32,354 nt of DNA. It comes from Eubacteriales bacterium. Its GTDB lineage: Bacteria > Bacillota > Clostridia > Oscillospirales > Butyricicoccaceae. The notes under the pieces are model-generated. The model searched no databases and had not been told where the DNA came from. It saw only the letters and a program-made list of their open reading frames with translations. The stretch covers positions 1 through 32,354 of the forward strand of contig JAUNWG010000020.1 of the NCBI GenBank assembly GCA_030540435.1, read 5' to 3'. Shown here in pieces: positions 22,662-30,431 of the stretch. Both the position numbers and the translations under genes were made by a program. Each line of letters begins with the position of its first letter. The first letter of the stretch is position 1.

Positions 22662-23421
22662 GCCGCCGCGGCTATCGACGTGTTTTTCCAAAGACGGCAA
22701 GCAGGCAAAAAAGCGGTTTGAAAATATCTTGCGCCCGGGCGCAAAGAAAACGGGGATTATCGCGTTGCTTATTGTGGTTGTTGTCGCTGCGGGAGCGGGG
22801 GTTCTGTTCACCTGTGACCGGGAACCGTCGCATACGCTCAGTGAAGAGCGTTTGTATAAATTGGGGATGGCGTCGATTGGAACTGATATAGCAGAACCTG
22901 TGTATGCGTCTGATGACAGGGCGATTTTCTATTACCGCTATGCGTTGGTCGTGTTCGACATGCGAGAAGGAAAAATAGAGCACATGGTGGATTTAGCCAC
23001 GCTGGATGTTCCGCTTAGCACGCAGGGGGAGGACATTATATATGTGAAAGCAACGGCAGACGGGAACGGCGTATACATTGGCTCTACAGATAGTTCCGTG
23101 GTGACGCAGTATGAGGATGAACGCGGATATTGGTATGATGTTGACCAGGACACGGTCAGTGAATATACCGGTACCGGCGATGAGGAATATTTTACACGGT
23201 TTGGACAAGTGGACACGGACAAGTGGACCAGCCGTTGTGTCAATATTTCGGAGAACAAGCGCTGTTATTTTCAATCTCCTTCTAACTTTTCGGGAGCACC
23301 CGCCGCAGGTATTGAGTTCGTTATTGAAGATAATGGGCAAACGACGCTATGGTATCCGTTCATGGATGAGAGCGTTGACGCGGAAGTGGAAGAGGAGGCA
23401 CTGCAACACATCGGACAATAA
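22645..23421 (+). CDS. Membrane-anchored sensor-like protein, probably C-terminal half of the M56 receptor
   Basis: A 258-residue protein. Residues 1-35 are a basic cytoplasmic segment (RLSTCFSKDGKQAKKRFENI) of the kind that follows the protease core in intact M56 receptors. Residues 37-56 form one membrane helix, and the remainder is an outer domain with beta-rich repeats (YALVVFDMREGKIEHMVDLA, EDIIYVKATADGNGVYIGS). There is no SxxK penicillin-binding motif, so it is not a beta-lactam sensor of the BlaR1 type. ATG 22645 has GGAGG at 22632-22636, 8 nt upstream and inside the protease gene, so separate translation is possible. The alternative is a frameshift in one gene. Confidence 0.75.
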   Translation: MTNYVKPPRLSTCFSKDGKQAKKRFENILRPGAKKTGIIALLIVVVVAAGAGVLFTCDREPSHTLSEERLYKLGMASIGTDIAEPVYASDDRAIFYYRYALVVFDMREGKIEHMVDLATLDVPLSTQGEDIIYVKATADGNGVYIGSTDSSVVTQYEDERGYWYDVDQDTVSEYTGTGDEEYFTRFGQVDTDKWTSRCVNISENKRCYFQSPSNFSGAPAAGIEFVIEDNGQTTLWYPFMDESVDAEVEEEALQHIGQ

Positions 23422-23479
23422 AGCGGGGAACGGTGTTTTGATTTTTGCCTGCGCCGCGCTGAAAAATGACACCCAGGAC

Positions 23480-23508
23480 TTTTCTTTTGATGGAAAATCA
23501 GATATAAT
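23480..23508 (+). promoter_or_regulatory. Possible hisD promoter
   Basis: A perfect TATAAT at 23503-23508 with only a weak TTTTCT-like -35 about 17 bp upstream. It would give a leader of roughly 55 nt before hisD. Confidence 0.4.
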
Positions 23509-23570
23509 CAATGCAGTACAGATTATATTGTTATAAAATGATTGACATACATCAGGAGGCAAGCCCTAAC

Positions 23571-24836
23571 ATGAAGATTTTAAAGCAGGCAGAAAAAAAG
23601 ACCTACCAGCGCGATTCTGCCCTGACGCGGACTGTCATGGATATCATCGACAATGTCCGGGAAAACGGTGATCAGGCGCTCATTGAATATGCGGTGAAAT
23701 TCGACCATATGGATATTCAAACGGTCAAGATCGACCGGGAAGCCGTCAAATCGGCATACGAGCAGGTCGATCAGGATACCATCGATACCATCCGCTTTGC
23801 TGCGGGACAGATTCAGTTCTTTGCAGAAAAGCAGCGCGAATGCCTGAAGGATTTGGACATTCCGGGCAAGGTAGAAGGTTTGGAGATCGGTCACCGGATG
23901 ATTCCGGTCGAGCGATGCGGCTGCTATGTTCCAGCCGGCAGACATCCGCTGCCGAGCTCTGCGTTGATGGGTATTGTAACGGCAAAGGCTGCCGGCGTCA
24001 AGCACGTTGCGGCGTGCTCCCCGGCATATAAGGGCTATGGTACGATTCATCCGGCTGTGCTTGTTGCAATGGATATTGCCGGTGCGGATGAGATTTACTG
24101 CATGGGCGGTGCACAGGCTGTCGCTGCGTTTGCATACGGCACGGAGAGCATTGACAAGGTGGATTTGATCGTCGGCCCGGGCAATAAATTTGTCACTGAA
24201 GCAAAGCGTCAAGTATTGGGTGACGTCGGTATCGACAGCTTAGCAGGCCCAAGTGAAGTGCTCATTATTGCGGATGAGACGGCGAACCCGACTTTCCTTG
24301 CGATTGACCTGCTGGGACAGGCAGAGCATGACCCAAATTCCAAAGCAATTTTGGTGTGCACAGATGAACCGACGGTAGATAAGACGTTACAGGAAATGGA
24401 TCGTCTGCTGGAGACCTTGGAAACAAAGGATGTTGCAGTGCAGTCGTGGAACGACAACGGCGCGATCTATCTGGCGGACAGCATTGAGGAAGCGATTGAG
24501 ATATCCAATCGTGTTGCGCCGGAGCACCTTGAGGTTGAGACGAAGGATGAGCGCGAGGTGGCAAAAAAGCTGCTTCACTACGGTTCTATGTTTATCGGAC
24601 ATTATGCACCGGTTGCGTTTGGTGACTTCGTTTCCGGCCCGAACCACACGCTTCCGACAATGGGTACTGCAAGATATTCCAACGGCGTTTGGGTCGGTAC
24701 GTTTATCAAGACGCCGTTCCATCAGTATGTGTCCAAGCAGGGCTGCATCAATCTGGCGGAACGTTGCATGAAGTTTGCAGATATTGAGGGACTACCGGCA
24801 CACCGCGATTCCGTCCGCCTGAGAATCGAGGAGTAA
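23571..24836 (+). CDS. hisD: Histidinol dehydrogenase
   Basis: Zinc enzyme that oxidises L-histidinol to L-histidine in two NAD-dependent steps. The 421-residue protein has all key residues: Q250 and H253 (GQAEHDPNS), the catalytic pair E318-H319 (RVAPEHLE), D352 (GDFVSGPNHT) and H411 (GLPAHRDS). Length and motifs are typical, so it should be active. A frame extends upstream to 23511, but AGGAGG at 23554-23559 supports ATG 23571 (spacing 11). No other his gene is in the window, so it is separated from the rest of the pathway, or it serves as a stand-alone copy. It is followed 30 nt later by the GyrI-like gene. Confidence 0.95.
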   Translation: MKILKQAEKKTYQRDSALTRTVMDIIDNVRENGDQALIEYAVKFDHMDIQTVKIDREAVKSAYEQVDQDTIDTIRFAAGQIQFFAEKQRECLKDLDIPGKVEGLEIGHRMIPVERCGCYVPAGRHPLPSSALMGIVTAKAAGVKHVAACSPAYKGYGTIHPAVLVAMDIAGADEIYCMGGAQAVAAFAYGTESIDKVDLIVGPGNKFVTEAKRQVLGDVGIDSLAGPSEVLIIADETANPTFLAIDLLGQAEHDPNSKAILVCTDEPTVDKTLQEMDRLLETLETKDVAVQSWNDNGAIYLADSIEEAIEISNRVAPEHLEVETKDEREVAKKLLHYGSMFIGHYAPVAFGDFVSGPNHTLPTMGTARYSNGVWVGTFIKTPFHQYVSKQGCINLAERCMKFADIEGLPAHRDSVRLRIEE

Positions 24837-24866
24837 GTGTAGCGTTCGGCTCAAGGAGGCGTGAGT

Positions 24867-25511
24867 ATGGCATTTGACTATAAGAAGGAATACAAGGAAT
24901 TTTATCTGCCGCCGAAAAAGCCGGGAATCGTCGATGTACCGGAGATGAATTTTATCGCTGTCCGAGGACACGGCGACCCGAATGAACCGGATGGAGAATA
25001 CAAGGCCGCAATAGGTATGCTGTATGCCATCGCTTTTACCATTAAGATGAGCTATAAGGGCAGTCATAAGATCGACGGGTATTTTTCTTATGTTGTTCCG
25101 CCGCTGGAGGGCTTATGGTGGCAGGATGGACAGAAAGAGATCAATTATGCCCATAAGGAAAACTTTGCATGGATCGCAATGATCCGCTTGCCGGAGTTTG
25201 TGACAAAGGAAGAATTTGACTGGGCGATTCAGGAAGCGACTGCGAAAAAACACAGCGATTTTTCCAAGGTGGAGTTTTTCACATATCATGAGGGGCTTTG
25301 CGTACAATGTATGCATATCGGAAGCTATGACAATGAGCTGGAAACCGTTGACCGGATGCATACCTATCTGTCTGAAAACGGCTATGTGAATGATATTTCC
25401 AGCACTCGTTTGCACCATGAGATTTATCTCAGTGACCCGAGAAGAGCCGCACCGGAAAAGCTGCGGACAGTCATACGCCATCCGATCAAAAAGTGCGGTA
25501 TAGCCGAATAA
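24867..25511 (+). CDS. GyrI-like small-molecule-binding domain protein
   Basis: A 214-residue single-domain protein of the GyrI-like (SOUL/BmrR effector-binding) superfamily. It has the domain start MNFIAVRGHGDPNEPDGEYK, the conserved segment YAIAFTIKMSYK, the aromatic DGYFSYVVPPLEGLWW and the acidic MHIGSYDNELETVDRMHTYL, followed by HHEIYLSDPRR. No DNA-binding domain is attached, so it is not a MerR or AraC regulator. Stand-alone members of this kind bind or hydrolyse small toxic compounds, but the substrate cannot be deduced. GTG 24861 is also in frame; GGAGG at 24855-24859 is 7 nt from ATG 24867. It is probably co-transcribed with hisD. Confidence 0.85.
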   Translation: MAFDYKKEYKEFYLPPKKPGIVDVPEMNFIAVRGHGDPNEPDGEYKAAIGMLYAIAFTIKMSYKGSHKIDGYFSYVVPPLEGLWWQDGQKEINYAHKENFAWIAMIRLPEFVTKEEFDWAIQEATAKKHSDFSKVEFFTYHEGLCVQCMHIGSYDNELETVDRMHTYLSENGYVNDISSTRLHHEIYLSDPRRAAPEKLRTVIRHPIKKCGIAE

Positions 25512-25530
25512 TAGCATCGTAATAAAAGAG

Positions 25531-25572
25531 AAACAGCACGCCGCGGAGCAAAATGCCGAGCGTGCTGTTTTT
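25531..25572. terminator. Terminator between the GyrI-like and YfcE-like genes
   Basis: AAACAGCACGC at 25531-25541 pairs with GCGTGCTGTTT at 25560-25570, followed by T's. It ends the plus-strand unit and may also serve the converging minus-strand gene. Confidence 0.8.
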
Positions 25573-25590
25573 ATGTTGCTGCATATGGTT

Positions 25591-26133
25591 TTAGATCGTA
25601 TATTGCTGTTTTATATTGCCGTCGAAATCCTTCCAGAGGAATAGGTCGTTTTCCAGCGTCATGTAGCCGTGCCAACTGTCTTCCTTGGGAATTGCTACTG
25701 ATCCCGGATTCAGATACGTATAGATTTCATGCGCGGTACATGCCGGTACATGCGTATGACCATGCAGGAGGATGTCTCCTTCATGCAGCGGCGGGAGGAT
25801 ACTTTCGTTGAACACATGTCCGTGTGTTGCAAAGATCATCTTACTGCCTTCGGTGAGAATGGCATAGTCTGCCATGATCGGAAACTGAAGCACCATCTGG
25901 TCCACATCGGAATCACAATTGCCGCGGACGCAAAGGATGTCTTTTTTCATTCCGTTCAGCTGATCGATCACCTGCGCCGGGGCGTAATCCCGCGGCAGGG
26001 CATTTCGCGGCCCGTGATAGAGGATATCCCCCAGCAGGAGCAGCCGGTCTGCCTTTTCGCGGTGATAGGCTTCCACCATTTGCGAGCAATAATATGCGGA
26101 GCCGTGGATATCTGATGCGATCATCCATTTCAT
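25591..26133 (-). CDS. yfcE: YfcE/MJ0936-family metallophosphodiesterase
   Basis: A 180-residue calcineurin-like phosphodiesterase. The metal-binding signatures are all present and in order: SDIHG (D8, H10), LGDILYHGP, RGNCDSDVD, FATHGH and LHGHTHVP. Members hydrolyse model phosphodiesters; the physiological substrate is unknown. Length is standard for this family. On the minus strand AGGCAGG precedes the ATG at a usable distance. A promoter is likely at 26170-26199 (TTGCCT, 18 bp, TATAAT). It is transcribed alone. Confidence 0.92.
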   Translation of the reverse strand: MKWMIASDIHGSAYYCSQMVEAYHREKADRLLLLGDILYHGPRNALPRDYAPAQVIDQLNGMKKDILCVRGNCDSDVDQMVLQFPIMADYAILTEGSKMIFATHGHVFNESILPPLHEGDILLHGHTHVPACTAHEIYTYLNPGSVAIPKEDSWHGYMTLENDLFLWKDFDGNIKQQYTI

Positions 26134-26169
26134 AAATTATTCGCCTGCCTTTTTGTTTTGTTACGAATT

Positions 26170-26199
26170 ATTATACAACAGGACGGCAAGGGAAGGCAA
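26170..26199 (-). promoter_or_regulatory. Likely promoter of the YfcE-like gene
   Basis: On the minus strand TTGCCT (26199 to 26194), 18 bp, TATAAT (26175 to 26170). Confidence 0.6.
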
Positions 26200-26234
26200 C
26201 TGTTGTTTATCCGCAACAAAAATACCAAGATGCA

Positions 26235-26263
26235 TTGATTTTTGTTTATAATTGTGCTATCGT
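26235..26263 (+). promoter_or_regulatory. Possible promoter of the small unknown gene
   Basis: TTGATT at 26235-26240, 17 bp, TATCGT with extended TGC near 26258-26263. A TATAAT at 26247-26252 also exists but lacks a -35. Confidence 0.4.
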
Positions 26264-26305
26264 GCATATATACAAATTTACATCCATAGGAAAGGAATGA
26301 GATTT

Positions 26306-26608
26306 ATGACAGTACAGGAAATGGAAGATAAGTTTATTGGACGTACAGTAGATGAGGATAAGCTGAATTACCATTTTAGTATGATGGGCCGGTTTGGCAA
26401 GGCATCTATGTACACAGTTTCCTTTAACACGCAGGATTATACAATTTCTGCCGATGTCTGTATTGAACAGGGGAAAATCACTGGCATTGTCACGGAAAAG
26501 GAACAGCGTGAGGACGAATGGGGCTATAATCCGGAGCCGGGGCCGTCTGAGATGCAGCCGGAGGAATATGATACGCTTGCGATGTATTTGAACTGTGTAG
26601 TGGAATAA
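26306..26608 (+). CDS. Small protein of unknown function, 100 residues
   Basis: I do not recognise this protein. It is a small, strongly acidic, soluble protein with no membrane segment. It has a beta-rich middle (MYTVSFNTQDYTISADVCIEQ) and an acidic C-terminus rich in Glu and Pro. ATG 26306 follows AAAGGA about 9 nt upstream; an ATG at 26297 is also possible and would add MRF. A strong palindromic terminator starts 7 nt after the stop, and codon use resembles the neighbours, so I regard it as a real gene. Confidence 0.65.
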   Translation: MTVQEMEDKFIGRTVDEDKLNYHFSMMGRFGKASMYTVSFNTQDYTISADVCIEQGKITGIVTEKEQREDEWGYNPEPGPSEMQPEEYDTLAMYLNCVVE

Positions 26609-26614
26609 AGAGAA

Positions 26615-26653
26615 GCTCCTCGTCACAGGATATCCTGTGACGAGGAGCATTTT
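26615..26653. terminator. Terminator with a 34-bp perfect palindrome
   Basis: GCTCCTCGTCACAGG at 26615-26629 pairs perfectly with 26634-26648 around ATAT; the full palindrome is unbroken. ATTTT follows on the plus strand. It lies between converging genes and may act on both strands. Confidence 0.85.
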
Positions 26654-26654
26654 G

Positions 26655-27500
26655 TTATGCGAGGAATTGTTGGATGTCGTCCAGCCGATGCAGCGCTTCC
26701 GCTCTGCCGATCTCATAAACCCGGTGTAATTCCTTTGGGTCATGCACAACCTGTGCGATGTTGAGCGGCTGATTCGGGCGGATTACCAGTACCTTGCCCT
26801 GCTTTTCCAGCGCACGGATGTAAGCGGTTGTTTCATTATAGATATCATGGCGACGTTTGACCGCATCAATCACCTTCGGATATTTTCGCATTGTCACGCG
26901 CATGAGCGGCAGCATTTTGTTTTTCTTTTTTACATAGTCAAGAGGCTGGGTCAGGATGATGATATTCTTTTCATAGCCCAGCTGCTGGAATTTCCGAATC
27001 GGAATGGAGTCTGAGATACCACCATCCAGCAGCTGGTATCCGTCAACTTCGACGATACGGGATACCATTGGCATAGAAGCGGAGGCACGCATCCATTTGA
27101 TATCGTTTTCATCACCGGTTTTGCAATTTTTGTATACCGGTCTGCCGGTTTGGACATCTGTGCAGACGACATAAAAGTCCATGTTTGAATTTTGATATGT
27201 ATCGGTATCAAATACATCCAGTTTGTTCGGAAGCTCGGAATAACAGAAATCTGCGCCGTATAGATCACCGGTTTTCATCAGAGAACGAAAGCTCGCGTAG
27301 CGCGGATCTTTACAGAAGCGTGTGTTATATCGGAGCACACGCCCGATCTGATGTGATTTATAATTACAGCCAAAAACTGCGCCTGCCGACACGCCGATTG
27401 CGCCGTCAAAGGTGAACTCGTGTTCCATCATCACATCGATCACACCGGCAGTGAACAGGCCGCGCATTGCGCCGCCTTCCATAATCAATCCTGTTTTCAT
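26655..27500 (-). CDS. Patatin-like phospholipase (RssA-like)
   Basis: A 281-residue serine lipid acyl hydrolase of the bacterial patatin family. The oxyanion loop GGAMRG (residues 9-14), the nucleophile S38 in GVSAG, and the catalytic Asp in LLDGGISDS are all present, so the Ser-Asp dyad is intact. There is no signal peptide; it is cytoplasmic or membrane-associated. Substrate is unknown. Two start codons are in frame (27506 and 27500); AGGG is 9 nt from the second, which is chosen. A promoter with TATAAT at 27539-27544 lies upstream. It is transcribed alone on the minus strand. Confidence 0.92.
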   Translation of the reverse strand: MKTGLIMEGGAMRGLFTAGVIDVMMEHEFTFDGAIGVSAGAVFGCNYKSHQIGRVLRYNTRFCKDPRYASFRSLMKTGDLYGADFCYSELPNKLDVFDTDTYQNSNMDFYVVCTDVQTGRPVYKNCKTGDENDIKWMRASASMPMVSRIVEVDGYQLLDGGISDSIPIRKFQQLGYEKNIIILTQPLDYVKKKNKMLPLMRVTMRKYPKVIDAVKRRHDIYNETTAYIRALEKQGKVLVIRPNQPLNIAQVVHDPKELHRVYEIGRAEALHRLDDIQQFLA

Positions 27501-27538
27501 AATCATACACCCTGCTTTATCGTTTTTTTATTATAGTT

Positions 27539-27567
27539 ATTATACACCAGATTATCTGTTGTACCAA
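27539..27567 (-). promoter_or_regulatory. Likely promoter of the patatin-like gene
   Basis: On the minus strand TTGGTA (27567 to 27562), 17 bp, TATAAT (27544 to 27539). Confidence 0.65.
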
Positions 27568-27644
27568 GTGCAATTTGCTGTATATAGAATAAGAGGGGGA
27601 AAGCAGAGAATAAAAATCATCTCATAAAAATATGCCGCATTGAC

Positions 27645-27673
27645 TTGCGCAAATGCAAAAGTGCTAGTACAAT
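27645..27673 (+). promoter_or_regulatory. Likely promoter of the potassium channel gene
   Basis: TTGCGC at 27645-27650, 17 bp, TACAAT at 27668-27673. A second -10-like TATAAT lies at 27681-27686 without a matching -35. Confidence 0.55.
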
Positions 27674-27707
27674 ATTCTAATATAATCGACTGGAAGGGCT
27701 GTTCGTT

Positions 27708-28895
27708 ATGCTGACAAAAAAGCGCGTCTTTGACATTATCCAGATTGGAAATACTGGTGACCTGCCGAGCAAGGCATTTGACCTGATGTTTATTATCACG
27801 GTTTTGACAAATGTGATCATTGCGATTGCGGAGACCTTTGATCTTTCATCGCAATGTATGGCGACGCTGAATACAATTGAATTGATCACAGTTGTCTGTT
27901 TTGCAGTTGAATATGTTCTGCGGGTATGGACATCAGAATTTTTGTATCCTAATATGAGGAAGGAAAAAGCATTGGTGTACTATGTGACATCGTTCAGCGG
28001 TATCATCGATCTGATGTCGTTTCTTCCGTATCTTCTTCCGGTCTTTTTTCCGACCGGTGTTGTCGTATTCCGTATGTTCCGCGTTGTCCGCATCCTCCGG
28101 TTGTTTCGTGTCAATGCGTATTATGACGCGCTCAATGTCATTGGTGATGTTGTCAAAGGCAAGCGGGATCAGTTGTTATCCTCGATCTTTATCATTTTGA
28201 TCCTGATGATCGGCGCTTCCCTGATTATGTACAGCTTGGAGCACGATGTACAGCCGGATGTTTTTCAGAATGCCTTTTCCGGTTTCTGGTGGGCAGTATC
28301 TACGCTGCTGACAGTCGGCTACGGCGATATTTATCCAATCACGATCGCGGGGCGAATATTCGGTATTATTATCACCTTCCTTGGCGTTGGTATGGTCGCC
28401 ATACCCACCGGTATCCTTTCCGCAGGCTTTGTCGAACAATATACACGCTTGAAGAGCTTTAATGACTATTCGATGGAAGCGGATATCCGTTTTGTCCGTC
28501 TGGAGGTAGGCGACGGACATCCGTGGCTTAATCTGAAGGTCAAAGATATTCCGCTCCCGCCTGGGCTTATCCTCGCCATTATCCAGAGAAAGGGAGAAGT
28601 CGTTGTCCCACGCGGCAATACAATCATTCGTCATGGCGACCATATCGTTTTGGGCGCTGAGGGCTATCAGGATGATGTCGGCATTACACTCAAAGAGCTG
28701 ATTTTGAAGGAACGCCACCCATGGACCGGGCAGCGCATCCGCGATTTGGATATTTCACGCCAGACGCTGATTGTCATGGTACGAAGAGATGGAAAGGTAC
28801 ACATCCCGAATGGCAATATGCGGCTGATGGCGGGGGACACCGTACTGCTGTATACCAAGCGGAACATGTCGGATGCAAAAAATGTGAATATATAA
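27708..28895 (+). CDS. Voltage-gated-type potassium channel with two TrkA-C domains
   Basis: A 395-residue six-helix cation channel. Helices S1-S3 lie at about 24-42, 54-72 and 92-112. S4 (residues 121-135) has regularly spaced arginines (R122, R125, R128, R131, R134). S5 is at about 157-176, the pore holds the K+ selectivity filter TVGYGD (202-207), and S6 (216-240) has the PTG hinge. The cytoplasmic tail carries two consecutive TrkA-C (RCK-C) domains, about 262-318 and 325-385, which resemble each other (HPW at 271-273 and 337-339; P-x-GN and GD-x-x-VL in both). The nucleotide-binding RCK-N domain usual in such channels is absent. GGAAGGG precedes the ATG by about 9 nt. Confidence 0.92.
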   Translation: MLTKKRVFDIIQIGNTGDLPSKAFDLMFIITVLTNVIIAIAETFDLSSQCMATLNTIELITVVCFAVEYVLRVWTSEFLYPNMRKEKALVYYVTSFSGIIDLMSFLPYLLPVFFPTGVVVFRMFRVVRILRLFRVNAYYDALNVIGDVVKGKRDQLLSSIFIILILMIGASLIMYSLEHDVQPDVFQNAFSGFWWAVSTLLTVGYGDIYPITIAGRIFGIIITFLGVGMVAIPTGILSAGFVEQYTRLKSFNDYSMEADIRFVRLEVGDGHPWLNLKVKDIPLPPGLILAIIQRKGEVVVPRGNTIIRHGDHIVLGAEGYQDDVGITLKELILKERHPWTGQRIRDLDISRQTLIVMVRRDGKVHIPNGNMRLMAGDTVLLYTKRNMSDAKNVNI

Positions 28896-28906
28896 CAGTG
28901 CAAAAT

Positions 28907-28949
28907 AAAATGGCAGAGGCTTTTATCGGAAAAGCTCCTGCCATTTTTA
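28907..28949. terminator. Bidirectional terminator between the channel and pepD
   Basis: AAAATGGCAG at 28907-28916 pairs with CTGCCATTTT ending at 28947, with an inner CTTTT/AAAAG pairing. A's on the left and T's on the right suit both directions. Confidence 0.85.
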
Positions 28950-28960
28950 CTTTTCTAGCG

Positions 28961-30409
28961 TTATTTTAGGCGTTTGAGGATCTCCAGTGTGAATCTCCAT
29001 GTGCGCTGGACGGATGCCACATCCATACGTTCACTTGTTGTGTGGATATCCGTCATGTCCGGTCCAAAGGAAACGCAGTCCAGCCCTGGCAGCTTACCGG
29101 CAAATAAGCCGCATTCCACACCGGCATGCAGCGCCTGCACGACTGGCTTGCGTCCATATTGTTCTTCAAAAATTTCGATCATCAGGTCGCGCAGCTTGGA
29201 GTCAGGATTGAATTCCCATGCCGGATAATCGCCGGCACATACAACACTGCCTCCAAGGACATCCATCAGATTGGACAGCTGGCTGACAAGCGCTTCCTTT
29301 TCTGTGCCGACGCTGCTGCGTACGGAAAAGCTCATGGAAACGTCGTCATCTGTCGTGGCAAGGATACCGAGATTTAGGGAGGTCTGTACCAGCCCCGGTA
29401 TATCTGCGCTCATACGCTGGATGCCACTTGGCAGATTGACCAGCGCAGCGATTGTGCGCGTTTGCGAGCTGTTGTCCATGACAGAGAATGTCCCGGATTC
29501 GCCTATTATAGCAGTCAGAGAAAGAGAAGGCTCCGTTGCGTGATATTCTGCCGCAAAGATTTTCTGATATTTTGCTGCAAATGATAGGATTGCAGCTGTA
29601 GCTTCCGGGGAGGCAATCAGCTCTGCCACAGCTTCGCGTGGAATCGCATTGTCCTTCAAACCGCCGGAAACAGAAATCAGGGAATAGGAAACTGTTTTGT
29701 ACAGTTCGTTTAGCGCACGACCAAGTAACTGGTTGGCATTGGCGCGGCCTTTATCGATCTCTACGCCGGAATGCCCGCCTGCCAGATCGCTGACTGCAAG
29801 CGTGACATAGATGCCCTCCATACTTTTGCGAACGATCGGTACATGGCAGGTTGCACAGACGCCGCCTGCACAGCTGACGAGCAGGTAGCCTTCATCTTCC
29901 GAGTCAAGATTCAACATGGTGCGTGCCCGGAGCGGTGCGCAGTCAAGTGCTGCCGCACCCAGCATACCAATCTCTTCATCAACGGTAAATACGACCTCAA
30001 GCGGTGGGTGCGGGATATCATCTGCTGCAAGGATGGCAAGTGCATAGGCAACGGCAATGCCGTCGTCACCTCCCAGTGTCGTCCCCTCGGCGGAAATCAA
30101 ACCATCATCCACCCGCAGAGAAAGTCCATCCGTTTCAAAATCGATGGTACAGTCCGCTGTTTTCTCACAGACCATATCCAGATGACCCTGTATCATGACC
30201 GGCGCGGACTGCTCATAACCCGGTGTGCCGTCTTTGAAAATAATGATATTATTGGAAGCATCCTGTATACAGCGGAGAGCGTGTTCTTGTGCAAAACGTA
30301 CACAATAGTCGCTAATTTGTTTTGTATTACCAGAGCCATGCGGGATCGAACAGATTTCCTCAAAATACTGGAATACCGAAGCCGGCTCCAGTCCAGTTAA
30401 TATTGCCAT
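28961..30409 (-). CDS. pepD: Aminoacyl-histidine dipeptidase (PepD, M20C)
   Basis: A cytoplasmic zinc dipeptidase that hydrolyses Xaa-His and other dipeptides. The 482-residue protein matches the full PepD length. Zinc and catalytic motifs are IQGHLDMVCE (His and Asp), LGGDDGIAVAY, and FTVDEEIGMLGA (general base Glu), with the later HAGVECG segment. The inserted lid/dimer domain carries SGGHSGVEID-like residues as DLAGGHSGVEIDKGRAN. GAGG lies 8 nt before the ATG. It follows rsmE by 22 nt on the same strand and shares its promoter. Confidence 0.95.
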   Translation of the reverse strand: MAILTGLEPASVFQYFEEICSIPHGSGNTKQISDYCVRFAQEHALRCIQDASNNIIIFKDGTPGYEQSAPVMIQGHLDMVCEKTADCTIDFETDGLSLRVDDGLISAEGTTLGGDDGIAVAYALAILAADDIPHPPLEVVFTVDEEIGMLGAAALDCAPLRARTMLNLDSEDEGYLLVSCAGGVCATCHVPIVRKSMEGIYVTLAVSDLAGGHSGVEIDKGRANANQLLGRALNELYKTVSYSLISVSGGLKDNAIPREAVAELIASPEATAAILSFAAKYQKIFAAEYHATEPSLSLTAIIGESGTFSVMDNSSQTRTIAALVNLPSGIQRMSADIPGLVQTSLNLGILATTDDDVSMSFSVRSSVGTEKEALVSQLSNLMDVLGGSVVCAGDYPAWEFNPDSKLRDLMIEIFEEQYGRKPVVQALHAGVECGLFAGKLPGLDCVSFGPDMTDIHTTSERMDVASVQRTWRFTLEILKRLK

Positions 30410-30431
30410 AGTTTTCGCCTCGTTTATTGTA

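Noticed and set aside
21852-23421. A true beta-lactamase resistance (BlaR1-BlaI-BlaZ) locus
   Set aside because: There is no beta-lactamase or penicillin-binding gene and no SxxK in the sensor part; only the regulatory architecture is shared.
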